From Stieleria bergensis (GTDB lineage: Bacteria; Planctomycetota; Planctomycetia; Pirellulales; Pirellulaceae), in the NCBI GenBank assembly GCA_007745635.1, contig CP036272.1, positions 6,151,697-6,215,696 of the forward strand: a stretch of 64,000 bases of DNA, given 5' to 3'. The first letter of the stretch is position 1. Every line of letters starts with the position of its first letter. Positions 8,247 through 15,899 of the stretch are shown piece after piece. A model generated the notes under the pieces. The model saw nothing but the letters and a program-made list of their open reading frames with translations, was not told where the DNA came from and did not search any database. The position numbers and the translations under genes are program-made.

Positions 8247-8741
8247 ATGGCTTCGACGATGGATCTCGACACCGCATCACAGTCGGTCGCTGAACAACTT
8301 CGCGATCGCGATCAACGATTAGTGCTTGCCGAAAGCTGCACCGCAGGACTGATCGCATCATCCTTGGCAGCCGTGCCGGGGATTTCAGCCTATCTTGCCG
8401 GATCGATGGTGGTTTACCAGGAAGCATCCAAAATGAAGTGGCTAGGCGTGGACGAAGAGACGCTTGCCCAGCACACTGCGGTCAGTGCCCCGGTCGCGCA
8501 CCAGATGGTCACCGGAGCCTTGCATGCGACACCTCATGCAGACCTCGCGGCCGCGGTGACCGGGCATTTGGGCCCTGACGCACCGGAGGGATTCGACGGG
8601 CTGATTTTCGTTGCCATCTGCCGGCGTGGAGGACAGCCAAAGATCTACCAGGAGCAGTTAAAAAAGACCAAGCGAGTGGCCAGGCAGAGAGAAGCGGCAA
8701 CGACCGTTCTTGCGCACCTGCTGCAGGCACTCTCGCGATAA
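8247..8741 (+). CDS. pncC: CinA C-terminal domain protein, probable nicotinamide-nucleotide amidohydrolase
   Basis: The protein is about 164 aa and consists only of the CinA C-terminal (CinA-C/PncC) domain. Visible hallmarks are LAESCTAGLIAS near the N-terminus, then YLAGSMVVYQEASKMKWLGV, then AVTGHLGPDAPEGFDG. This family deamidates nicotinamide mononucleotide to nicotinate mononucleotide in pyridine nucleotide salvage. The full-length competence-type CinA N-terminal domain is absent, as in stand-alone PncC proteins. Start choice is uncertain: ATGs occur at 8190, 8247 and 8259, none with a strong ribosome binding site. 8247 or 8259 leaves a compact N-terminus. The gene follows csrA in the same direction after about 120 bases. 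Confidence 0.85.
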   Translation: MASTMDLDTASQSVAEQLRDRDQRLVLAESCTAGLIASSLAAVPGISAYLAGSMVVYQEASKMKWLGVDEETLAQHTAVSAPVAHQMVTGALHATPHADLAAAVTGHLGPDAPEGFDGLIFVAICRRGGQPKIYQEQLKKTKRVARQREAATTVLAHLLQALSR

Positions 8742-8861
8742 AAGCTGCCAGCCGCACGAGCGAGGGCGGGGCAGATCGTCAGCAACTGGGCCATTGAGTG
8801 GCAAACGAACCGCTTACAAGAGCAAGACAGCGAAAAAATCGCGGGTTCGTCACAATTGCAG

Positions 8862-8889
8862 TTGACGAAGCGAGGGACTTTCTTAAGAT
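8862..8889 (+). promoter_or_regulatory. Candidate sigma70-type promoter of rplA-rplJ-rplL
   Basis: TTGACG (8862-8867) and TAAGAT (8884-8889) are 16 bases apart, matching consensus at five and four positions. Transcription from here would give a leader of about 130 bases before rplA. It is the best promoter-like pair in the gap after the pncC-like gene. Confidence 0.45.
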
Positions 8890-8960
8890 TCTCGATCCCT
8901 CGCCAGCCAAGTCGGTTCCCAGAATCCTCCTGAGCTGGAAGGAAGTGGGAGAATTTGCCG

Positions 8961-8980
8961 CCGGAGCCGTTCTGCTCCGG
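8961..8980 (+). promoter_or_regulatory. Leader hairpin upstream of rplA
   Basis: CCGGAGC (8961-8967) and GCTCCGG (8974-8980) form a perfect seven-base stem with a six-base loop, inside the leader 47 bases before the rplA start. Ribosomal protein L1 autoregulates its own mRNA in many bacteria by binding a leader structure resembling its 23S site. I cannot show that this hairpin is that site. Confidence 0.4.
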
Positions 8981-9026
8981 GCCTGGTGATTTTGCTAAGA
9001 CCACCCGACGCACGAGTCGTGACCAT

Positions 9027-9704
9027 ATGGGTAAGAAATCTAAGCGGTATCTCGCCGCAATCGAAAAACAACCGTCCGCACCTTTGCCGCTTGCTGAAGC
9101 GGTTGAAGCTCTGAAGAAGTTTGACGCCACGAAGTTCGACCAAACGGTCGAAATTCACATGCGTCTCGGTGTGGACCCCAATCAAGCGGACCAAATCATT
9201 CGTGGTTCGCTCGTGCTTCCGCACGGCATTGGCAAGCAACAACGAGTCATTGTGTTTGCCAAAGGCGACGCAGCGAAGGCTGCTGAGGAAGCTGGAGCAG
9301 ACGAAGTTGGCCAGGAAGACTTGGCCAAGAAGATCAAAGAAGGCTGGACCGACTTTGATGTCTGTATCGCTTCACCGGACATGATGGGGCTTGTTGGCCC
9401 ATTGGGTCGTGTCCTTGGTCCTCGCGGTTTGATGCCCAGCCCTCGTGCTGGAACCGTCACGCCAGATGTTGGCAAAGTCGTCGGCGAATACAAGGCTGGT
9501 AAGGTCGAGTTCCGCAACGACAAAGGCGGCAATGTCCATGCAATGGTTGGCAAGATCAGCTTTGACGCAGAGAAGCTGGTTGACAATCTCAACGCATTCA
9601 TCAAGCACATCGATGGCCTGAAGCCTCAGACCGTTAAAGGAACCTACGTCAAAGGCGTGGCGATTTGTGCGACGATGACACCTAGTGTCCGAGTCGTCTG
9701 CTAG
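9027..9704 (+). CDS. rplA: 50S ribosomal protein L1
   Basis: The protein has 225 aa, about the normal size of bacterial L1. The start at 9027 is used because [13 protein letters not shown] is the usual L1 opening. Diagnostic segments are [15 protein letters not shown], then [17 protein letters not shown], then [21 protein letters not shown]1 binds the L1 stalk of 23S rRNA and helps release deacylated tRNA from the E site; it also acts as a translational repressor of its own operon in several bacteria. It leads a three-gene set with rplJ and rplL, but the usual partner rplK and the nusG gene are not upstream. The rplJ gene starts 40 bases after the stop. Confidence 0.98.
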   Translation: MGKKSKRYLAAIEKQPSAPLPLAEAVEALKKFDATKFDQTVEIHMRLGVDPNQADQIIRGSLVLPHGIGKQQRVIVFAKGDAAKAAEEAGADEVGQEDLAKKIKEGWTDFDVCIASPDMMGLVGPLGRVLGPRGLMPSPRAGTVTPDVGKVVGEYKAGKVEFRNDKGGNVHAMVGKISFDAEKLVDNLNAFIKHIDGLKPQTVKGTYVKGVAICATMTPSVRVVC

Positions 9705-9744
9705 TAGCGACCCTCCGTCACCCCTTATCAAGTGAACGAAACTG

Positions 9745-10269
9745 ATGAGTAAGTACGTCAAACAACTCGTGACCCGCGACATTCAGCGGCAACTAGAAGG
9801 CGTCGAAGACGCTGTCCTGGTCAGCACCGTTGGGATGGACGCGAACACGACTAACGAACTACGTGGCGAATTGGCCGAAAAGAACATCGCGATGTTTGTC
9901 GTGAAGAACTCTTTGGCTCGACGCGCCACAGAGGGAACCTCGTTGGCCACGGCCTTCGAGGGTGCCAGTGGCCCCGTGGCGGTGTGCTACGGCGGCGATG
10001 ACTTTGTGTCGCTGGTCAAGGAAGTTGTCCGCCTGGACAAGGACGAAGAAAAGTACGATAAATTTGTTGCCAACGGCGGCGTGATGGACGGTGAACGTCT
10101 TGATGCTGACGGTGTCAAAGCGGTTAGCAAATGGCCTAACCGTGATGAACAAATCTCGTTGCTTGTCGGCCAAATCCTCGGCCCAGGCTCCGCACTCTCT
10201 GGTGCCATGCTTGGTCCCGGAAAGATGCTCAACAGCCAGATTAAAAAGATCAGCGAAGGCGACGAGTAG
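9745..10269 (+). CDS. rplJ: 50S ribosomal protein L10
   Basis: The protein has 174 aa. It shows the L10 family pattern: an N-terminal rRNA-binding domain (VLVSTVGMDANTTNELRGEL, then FVVKNSLARRA), a GPVAVCYGGDD segment, and a helical C-terminal tail (GQILGPGSALSGAML) that carries L7/L12 dimers. L10 anchors the stalk to 23S rRNA, and in many bacteria the L10-L12 complex represses this transcript. It sits between rplA and rplL in the conserved order. The N-terminus starts MSKYVKQLV without an extension. Confidence 0.97.
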   Translation: MSKYVKQLVTRDIQRQLEGVEDAVLVSTVGMDANTTNELRGELAEKNIAMFVVKNSLARRATEGTSLATAFEGASGPVAVCYGGDDFVSLVKEVVRLDKDEEKYDKFVANGGVMDGERLDADGVKAVSKWPNRDEQISLLVGQILGPGSALSGAMLGPGKMLNSQIKKISEGDE

Positions 10270-10354
10270 TCGACCGCCACAGCTATCAATTTTCACACCA
10301 ATACGTTCGTTTTTAAAACAACCGACCAACCGTTTTTTCTAAGGAAAACCCGTC

Positions 10355-10768
10355 ATGTCTGAAGAAGCCACAGCGGTCGCCGAGTACAGCGCCGAAACCA
10401 AAGAAATGGGCGATAAGATCGCCGAACTGACCCTCAAGCAAGCCAAAGAGCTTAGCGATTACCTGAAGGACGAGCATGGCATCGAACCCGCCGCTGGCGG
10501 TGGTGTTGTCATGGCTGCCGCAGGCGATGGCGGCGGCGGCGAAGCTGAAGCAGTGAAGACCGAATTCGACGTCGTCCTGACCGGATTCGGCGACAAGAAG
10601 CTGAACGTCGTGAAGGCCGTCAAGAACTTGACCGGTGCTTCGCTGATGGAAGCCAAAAAGATGGTCGATGGCGCTCCTGCCACCCTGAAGGAAGCCGTCC
10701 CAACCGAAGAAGCAGAAAAGATCAAAGCCGAGATCGAAGAAGCTGGTGGTTCTGTCGAACTGAAGTAA
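10355..10768 (+). CDS. rplL: 50S ribosomal protein L7/L12
   Basis: The protein has 137 aa, slightly longer than the usual 120-130. The N-terminal dimerisation helices (GDKIAELTLKQAKELSDYL) are followed by an Ala/Gly-rich hinge and the well-conserved C-terminal domain (TEFDVVLTGFGDKKLNVVKA, then LTGASLMEAKKMVDGAP). That domain recruits translational GTPases. Before the first helix lies a charged stretch of about 17 residues. A ribosome binding site (AAGGA) precedes the ATG at 10355. The gene closes the ribosomal set; instead of rpoB and rpoC a repeat-containing gap and a terminator follow. Confidence 0.97.
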   Translation: MSEEATAVAEYSAETKEMGDKIAELTLKQAKELSDYLKDEHGIEPAAGGGVVMAAAGDGGGGEAEAVKTEFDVVLTGFGDKKLNVVKAVKNLTGASLMEAKKMVDGAPATLKEAVPTEEAEKIKAEIEEAGGSVELK

Positions 10769-10822
10769 TTCAGTCGATTCGACATTCAAACCACTTGTGG
10801 CCTCAGCAAACATTCATTCAAC

Positions 10823-10850
10823 CACTGCGAAGACGGGCGTTTTCGCAGTG
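10823..10850 (+). other. Perfect 9-bp hairpin after rplL
   Basis: CACTGCGAA (10823-10831) pairs perfectly with TTCGCAGTG (10842-10850) around a 10-base loop, 54 bases after the rplL stop. No T-run follows, so it may be an mRNA 3'-end stabiliser, a processing site or a factor-dependent terminator rather than an intrinsic one. Confidence 0.5.
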
Positions 10851-10900
10851 CAGAATGTTGACGCACGGCCCAGCAGACGATCAGTGCCCCGCCCATGGCG

Positions 10901-10980
10901 ATGACGGAATCCTGTCAGTACATGACAGAAAGTTATCAGCAATGACGGGAAGCTTTCAGGTGACGACAGAATTCTGCCAA
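10901..10980 (+). repeat. Four degenerate 20-bp repeats, each a partial palindrome
   Basis: Units beginning at 10901, 10922, 10942 and about 10961 share the pattern ATGAC(G/A)G(A/G)A..(T)TCAG. For example ATGACAGAAAGTTATCAGCA (10922-10941) is followed directly by ATGACGGGAAGCTTTCAGGT (10942-10961). Several units are imperfectly self-complementary (TGAC...GTCA). They lie between rplL and its intrinsic terminator, so they would be in the transcript. I do not know their role. Similar TGACAGAA-type strings recur in planctomycete intergenic DNA as far as I recall. Confidence 0.55.
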
Positions 10981-11001
10981 GGCACCGGTCTAAAAACATC
11001 G

Positions 11002-11037
11002 AACCACGTTGTGATCAAATTGCAGCGTGGTTTTTTT
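11002..11037 (+). terminator. Intrinsic terminator of the rplA-rplJ-rplL transcript
   Basis: AACCACGTTG (11002-11011) pairs with CAGCGTGGTT (11023-11032), including one G-T pair, around an 11-base loop. A run of seven T bases overlaps and follows the right arm (11031-11037). This is a textbook rho-independent terminator on the plus strand and ends the ribosomal transcript before the convergent gene whose stop is at 11075. Confidence 0.8.
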
Positions 11038-11074
11038 AGGCGCGCTCCCAAACGAAGCTTTGCTCACAGCCTTC

Positions 11075-11902
11075 CTACACTTGCTTCAAGAACCCTGTGA
11101 TCGCACCAGCTAGCAACCAGCGCTGGTACCCCAGCTGATGCTGCTGCAGTGACTCCTCAGCCACAACGTTCTCAACAACTGACTCGATTGCCTCATGGGC
11201 CTCTAGAAAGTCGTGCACCGCCGGACTGACAACTGCGTTATGCGCATGCTGGACCATGTAGTCCACAATCACTGTAAAACGCTCGAATCGCGAGAGCTCG
11301 GTGCCAGCGCCCAACACCTTCTCATACGAGAAGTCTTTCGAAGGCAATCGCAGATGCTGAATGGCGCCGTTGACATCCACACCGATTAAATCCAGCACAT
11401 CAAAGACTTCGCCAGTGCGTTTGTACTGGGGCGAGAGATAATCAACCGCCATGCGAGCCGAGGCACCCTGTACCGTGGTATGCGGCAATCCAGCCAAGGG
11501 AGACGATGAGACTTCCTTCATTTGCCGAGAAAGCTTCATGCCTCTGCCAACGTCGATGACCAGGACACGCTCCCACAGAATCTGCGTTGTCTCGCCGTGC
11601 AAACCGTGCGGGTAGCTGAACGACTCCTGGCTCAGTGCGCACCAACGGATCGACCGTGGCCCTTCTAAAACAGGAATCCTCGAATCCGGGACACAAGTGA
11701 CTGGATCCCCAAGGCCACACAGCACGGCACAAACCCTACGGGCTTGCTTCTCCTCTAGCCCCTGCGCCAAGACCCCTTGGCGGGGCCCCATCGATCGCAA
11801 AACATCGAACCGTGTTGTCGGCAACGTATTGCACATCGCCGTTACCAGGTGCTCCGGATCAAGACTGCCGAAACGCGACATGATGACAGAGAAAGAAGAC
11901 AT
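11075..11902 (-). CDS. Hypothetical protein
   Basis: The protein has about 275 aa if started at 11902, or 268 aa from the ATG at 11881, where MSRFGSLDPEH begins. An upstream in-frame extension to 11989 is unlikely because it is low-quality sequence. The protein is soluble with no signal peptide. The N-terminal 70 residues (VLAQGLEEKQARRVCAVLCG, then PVTCVPDS) alternate helix and strand as in small ferredoxin-like folds. The rest contains a central conserved-looking region (SQESFSYPHGLHGETTQILWE, then VLVIDVGRGMKLSRQ) and a helical C-terminus. I do not recognise a family; planctomycete-restricted proteins of this style exist. It converges on the ribosomal terminator and has no functional partner in view. 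Confidence 0.6.
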   Translation of the reverse strand: MSSFSVIMSRFGSLDPEHLVTAMCNTLPTTRFDVLRSMGPRQGVLAQGLEEKQARRVCAVLCGLGDPVTCVPDSRIPVLEGPRSIRWCALSQESFSYPHGLHGETTQILWERVLVIDVGRGMKLSRQMKEVSSSPLAGLPHTTVQGASARMAVDYLSPQYKRTGEVFDVLDLIGVDVNGAIQHLRLPSKDFSYEKVLGAGTELSRFERFTVIVDYMVQHAHNAVVSPAVHDFLEAHEAIESVVENVVAEESLQQHQLGYQRWLLAGAITGFLKQV

Positions 11903-12131
11903 AAACGGCCCTGAGGGAAAGCGACCTGAAGACGACGAGTGATTCAGTGGCGGATCGATCCAAATGCCAATACCAATCAGCAAGGGCAAGAGTCATCCGC
12001 CGTGAGGGCAATTGGCCTAAAACTCTCCAGCAACCACTGGTGGCTCATCAAGCACAGTGTGCCCGCACGGTTGACCTAATTTACTGCATTTGAATCCATC
12101 AATGTGGGGGCTTTAAAAATCGGGCCACCAC

Positions 12132-12344
12132 TCACGTTGGCCAGTCGGCCACACCGCGAGGGCTAACGGCCTGATCACTGCCGCTGAACGTCTTCACGCA
12201 TTCAAGCTGATCTGCAATGCTCCGAGCCAGATTCAATGGTATAGACTGAAAGCAACCCAATGACTCCCCATGAACGGCATGGGCAGACGATGCATCGACC
12301 ACCAGCGATTCACCAGTTGATGCCAGGACACAGTCATCGGTCAT
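12132..12344 (-). CDS. Possible small protein with strong ribosome binding site
   Basis: The frame encodes 70 aa (MTDDCVLASTGESLVVDASS...). It is supported by GGAGG nine bases upstream of the ATG at 12344, and by its position head-to-head with the gene at 12377. The sequence has no hydrophobic segment or known motif. Two further ATG options lie just upstream (12350). It could be a real small gene or chance; the Shine-Dalgarno match is the only positive evidence. Confidence 0.35.
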   Translation of the reverse strand: MTDDCVLASTGESLVVDASSAHAVHGESLGCFQSIPLNLARSIADQLECVKTFSGSDQAVSPRGVADWPT

Positions 12345-12376
12345 GATCATCAGCCTCCACTTTTGTTTTCAGAGAA

Positions 12377-13825
12377 ATGATTCGAGCCTATCCCACCAGC
12401 CAGCAAGACGAAAAGCCAACGACGCACCAAAAGGCACTGGATGTTAATTTAGACAATCGTCGCTACGGCACTTTCGCGGAGATCGGTGCTGGACAGGAGG
12501 TGGTTCGTTGGTTCTTTCGCGTCGGTGGTGCGGCGGGAACGATTGCCAAGAGCATTTCGGCCTACGACATGAAGGTCAGCGACGCGATCTATGGGCGTGC
12601 CAAACGCTATGTCTGTCGCGAGCGTCTGCAAGCGATGCTGGACTATGAGCAAGAATTGGCCTTGGACCGTTTGCGAGAAACGCGCGGCGACACCACTGCC
12701 TTCTTTACCTTTGCAGACACTGTTTCTGCCAGAAACTTCAAAGGCACCAACCAGTGCCATGGCTGGATGGGGATCAAGTTTCAAGCTCACCCCCGCGACG
12801 ACGACAGCCAAATCATTTTGCACGTGCGGATGCTTGATAACGAAGCAGCGTTGCAGCAAGAGGCGTTGGGCATTGTTGGTGTCAACTTGGTCTATGGCGC
12901 AACCATGCTCAGTCACGAACCAGAGCTGCTGGTTGATTCGCTGCTTGACGGCCTGAACACGTCGCGAATTGAAATCGACATGATTGAGTTTTCAGGGATT
13001 GCGTTTCGACACGTCGACAATCGCTTGATGAGCCTCAAGCTAGTGGAACTTGGCCTCAGTGGAGCGGCAATGTTTGCCGCCGATGGTGCTGTCCTGCAAC
13101 CGTCCGAATTTTTCTATCGCCACCCGATCCTTGTTGAACGCGGCAGCTTCCGTCCCGTTTGCAACGTCAACTTGGACATGCTGCGAAGTGCGCATGAAAA
13201 GTTCAGTGAACAAGAGAACGTCCAGGGCAAAGACATTTGCCAAGTTCTTGAGATCACGATGAACAACTTGAAGGCCACCGGTGCAATTGACCTGCGTGAC
13301 TTTCTAGCCCGCGCCGATGTCATTGCCGCTTGCGGTCTGCCAGTCCTGATTTCCGATTACTTTGAATACTATCGACTGGCAGCCTATCTCAGTGGCCTCA
13401 CCAAAGAGCCCATCGCGATCACGATGGGCGCCGGCAGTCTGATCGAGCTGTTTGAAGAAAAGTACTATACCGGATTGCAAGGTGGCATTTTGGAATCGTT
13501 TGGTCGGCTGTTCAAGAACGACATGAGGATCTTCTGTTATCCAATGGAAGACCGCAACAGCGACGAACTGATCACCAGCGAGAACTTGCACGTGTCCAAT
13601 GATCTGACCAAGCTGTACGAGTACCTGCGCGATCGAGGAGACATCGTTAGCCTGGACAACTTTAACTCAGAATGCCTGAGCATCTTTTCACGCGATGTGT
13701 TGACTCGCATTCGCAATGGCGACCCCAGCTGGGAAAGCAAAGTGCCAGATAACGTTGCCGCTGTGATCAAAAAGAAGTCGTACTTTGGCTACCAGCCACC
13801 CATTGAAGAAACCCTTCAGTACTAA
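12377..13825 (+). CDS. Conserved protein of unknown function (FAEIGAGQEV family)
   Basis: The protein has 482 aa. The N-terminal segment YGTFAEIGAGQEVVRWFFRV, then GGAAGTIAKSISAYDM, is a strongly characteristic block that I recognise from proteins in Bacteroidetes, cyanobacteria and planctomycetes. Further blocks are FFTFADTVSARNFK, then HGWMGIKFQ, then VDNRLMSLKLVELGLS, then LQPSEFFYRHPILVERG. I recall database labels such as TonB-dependent receptor or nicotinate-nucleotide adenylyltransferase for relatives. Neither fits: there is no signal peptide, no beta-barrel character and no HxGH nucleotidyltransferase motif. The protein looks cytosolic and intact. It is read divergently from the possible small gene and convergently towards the MutS-like gene. 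Its function is unknown. Confidence 0.8.
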   Translation: MIRAYPTSQQDEKPTTHQKALDVNLDNRRYGTFAEIGAGQEVVRWFFRVGGAAGTIAKSISAYDMKVSDAIYGRAKRYVCRERLQAMLDYEQELALDRLRETRGDTTAFFTFADTVSARNFKGTNQCHGWMGIKFQAHPRDDDSQIILHVRMLDNEAALQQEALGIVGVNLVYGATMLSHEPELLVDSLLDGLNTSRIEIDMIEFSGIAFRHVDNRLMSLKLVELGLSGAAMFAADGAVLQPSEFFYRHPILVERGSFRPVCNVNLDMLRSAHEKFSEQENVQGKDICQVLEITMNNLKATGAIDLRDFLARADVIAACGLPVLISDYFEYYRLAAYLSGLTKEPIAITMGAGSLIELFEEKYYTGLQGGILESFGRLFKNDMRIFCYPMEDRNSDELITSENLHVSNDLTKLYEYLRDRGDIVSLDNFNSECLSIFSRDVLTRIRNGDPSWESKVPDNVAAVIKKKSYFGYQPPIEETLQY

Positions 13826-13835
13826 ACGGCGTTGT

Positions 13836-13856
13836 GCCAGCCGCGTTTGCGCTGGC
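13836..13856. terminator. Inverted repeat between convergent genes
   Basis: GCCAGC (13836-13841) and GCTGGC (13851-13856) pair, with further G-C pairing across a small bulge, in the 89-base gap between two converging genes. No T-run follows on either strand. It is a plausible bidirectional transcript end. Confidence 0.35.
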
Positions 13857-13914
13857 TGCGGAGAATTGCTTTAGAACGTCAAGACGTCATCATCGCGTGA
13901 TGCCCTGGCAGTCG

Positions 13915-15879
13915 TTACTCGCCAAGGCCGACGATTTCTAACAGCTTTAGCGCGTTGGTTGTCGGGCTAACGCCCTGACGCATTTGGTAGTCGAAGGTCA
14001 TCTCGTCGGCAGCACCCTCGCTACCGGGAACGATGGTTTCACGAAAATGCACGATGTGGGACATCGAGGCCAATTCTGGATCATCGGCAAGTTCAAGGTC
14101 ATGGGTACTGATGGCCCCAATGGCTTGACAGCCCACCAGGTGACGCAGCACTTGCGCGACGGCAATCATGCGTTCACGAGAGTTCGTGCCTTGCAGGATT
14201 TCGTCCAGCAAGAAGAGCGAGGTCAGATCATTCCGATTGTCCAAGGCGCGCGCCTGATCGACAACGCCTTTCAGTCGATGCAATTCCGCCATATAGAACG
14301 AAACGCCTTCAGCTAGGTTATCTCGGACTCGAATACTGGTTGATAGCTCCGTCGAAGGCAGGCACAACTCATTCGCACAGACGGGTGCTCCCGTTCCAGC
14401 GAGTGCGACATTCAAGCCAACGCTACGCAGCATCGTGCTCTTGCCAGACATGTTGCTTCCGGTGACCAACAAGATCGTTCCCGTGGGACCGACTTGAACA
14501 TCATTACAGACTCGGCTCTCATCGGTCAGCAAGGGATGCCCCAAACGCTGACTGGTGAACTTGACTTCAGCGTCCTGCTTGCCATCTGTCCAAGTTGGAA
14601 AACACCAATCGGGGTTTTCGTCTCGCAAGGCGGCCAAGGACATCAATGCTTCGAGCTTGCCAAAAGCAGTGAACCATTGAGCGATGAATTCCCGCTGCGT
14701 GGCTTTCCAGGCTTCCAGGCGTTTCAGGACGCGAACATCCCATAAGCCAAAGGCTTGCAAAGGCAAATACAAAAGGAATGTCGCGGCGCTGTTTCGCAGC
14801 GACCCCAGCCAGGCGACGCGTCCCAAGGAGCGCATCCCGGCAACCGCTGAATGCTTGGGGTCATGCACCAGTTGCTCGGTCAGTTCCTTGAGCAAAGGGT
14901 TCTTTTTGGTGTCAGGATCATCGTCCAGCCAAGCCGCTGCCTGGAACAGCTCTTCGTATTGAAATACCGAGTCGCGACTGGCCATCACGACGGCAAAGAT
15001 CTGGTGTGCCGGTGAAAGCATCATGGTGGTGATCAAGAAGTTCACTCCAAGCAAGCCCATCAAGACCACCAAGGCACCTTGAGCGGCCGCAGCAGACAAC
15101 CCGAACGCTTGCCAACCGACTGCAACCACGACGCAAGCCACTGCAAGCATCGCCGAAGCATTGGCCCAGTGCATCAACCAACTCCGTTTGGGCAACCAAT
15201 CCTCTTCGTGACTCCACCGGACCAATTCCTCTGGTCCGCCACTGCCACCACCAACGGCCTGGGCTTGCGAATAGAACTCCAAGCGTTTCTCGCGTAGCTT
15301 TCCCAAACAGCGAATGGCTTGACTGCGCTGCTTGGCGAGAGTTGAGGTGGCGGGACCGGACAACCAGATGGCCAACTCCCTTGCCCCCACCGACGTGCCA
15401 GCCATGGAAACCAGCTGGAACAACGAACTGCGGCCGATCAGATCCAAGTCGTCTGCGACATCTTTCTGATGCTCGGTTAGCTCTAAACCGGTCAGCAACT
15501 TCCGTGTCGACTTCCAATCCAACGCCTCCCAGTCACGCTGACATCGGGCGACCAAGCGATCGCAGACGGCAACACGACGATCACATTGCTCCATGCGTTG
15601 GCGAAGGGGCTCGTTCAGCACAGCGGTCACAAAGAAAGCGACAAACAGGCCAGCGGCCAAACTCCAAGCCAATGCGCCAGCACTACTGAAGGCTGCTGTG
15701 CCGAACATGACCAAGGAAAACAGGAACAACGCCAATCGAACTTTGGCGAACACTCCATCACGCGCCTTCAATTCGGCCAGCTCAGCTGAAGCCGTTTCCA
15801 AGCGCTGTTGATACGACTGCAAGGCCGAAACACGTTGCGTTGGGGCCGCATCGGCGGCACCAGATTGATCCTGTGACAT
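13915..15879 (-). CDS. Membrane-associated MutS-like ATPase
   Basis: The protein has 654 aa. The start at 15879 (MSQDQSG) lies 20 bases after the upstream gene's stop; the longer in-frame extension runs back into that gene. Residues about 60-105 form two transmembrane helices, followed by a MutS core-like helical region (DDLDLIGRSSLFQLVSMAGT). A second hydrophobic pair lies near 250-305 and another segment near 400. The C-terminus is the MutS ATPase: Walker A GSNMSGKST near 471, a conserved SIRVRDNLAEGVSFYMAEL block, Walker B LFLLDEILQGTNSRER near 553, and an ISTHDLELA switch. The mismatch-recognition N-terminal domain of MutS (Phe-X-Glu) is absent. Relatives are usually labelled MutS-like; direct mismatch repair is unlikely for a membrane form. 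It forms an operon with the gene upstream. Confidence 0.82.
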   Translation of the reverse strand: MSQDQSGAADAAPTQRVSALQSYQQRLETASAELAELKARDGVFAKVRLALFLFSLVMFGTAAFSSAGALAWSLAAGLFVAFFVTAVLNEPLRQRMEQCDRRVAVCDRLVARCQRDWEALDWKSTRKLLTGLELTEHQKDVADDLDLIGRSSLFQLVSMAGTSVGARELAIWLSGPATSTLAKQRSQAIRCLGKLREKRLEFYSQAQAVGGGSGGPEELVRWSHEEDWLPKRSWLMHWANASAMLAVACVVVAVGWQAFGLSAAAAQGALVVLMGLLGVNFLITTMMLSPAHQIFAVVMASRDSVFQYEELFQAAAWLDDDPDTKKNPLLKELTEQLVHDPKHSAVAGMRSLGRVAWLGSLRNSAATFLLYLPLQAFGLWDVRVLKRLEAWKATQREFIAQWFTAFGKLEALMSLAALRDENPDWCFPTWTDGKQDAEVKFTSQRLGHPLLTDESRVCNDVQVGPTGTILLVTGSNMSGKSTMLRSVGLNVALAGTGAPVCANELCLPSTELSTSIRVRDNLAEGVSFYMAELHRLKGVVDQARALDNRNDLTSLFLLDEILQGTNSRERMIAVAQVLRHLVGCQAIGAISTHDLELADDPELASMSHIVHFRETIVPGSEGAADEMTFDYQMRQGVSPTTNALKLLEIVGLGE

Positions 15880-15899
15880 GATCACTTTATGAATAAAGA

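Noticed and set aside
12377-13825. TonB-dependent receptor or nicotinate-nucleotide adenylyltransferase
   Set aside because: No signal peptide, plug or barrel sequence, and no HxGH motif; family kept as unknown.
15342-15811. Plus-strand frames opposite the MutS-like gene
   Set aside because: Mirror-image composition of a real gene; no ribosome binding site or conserved motif.
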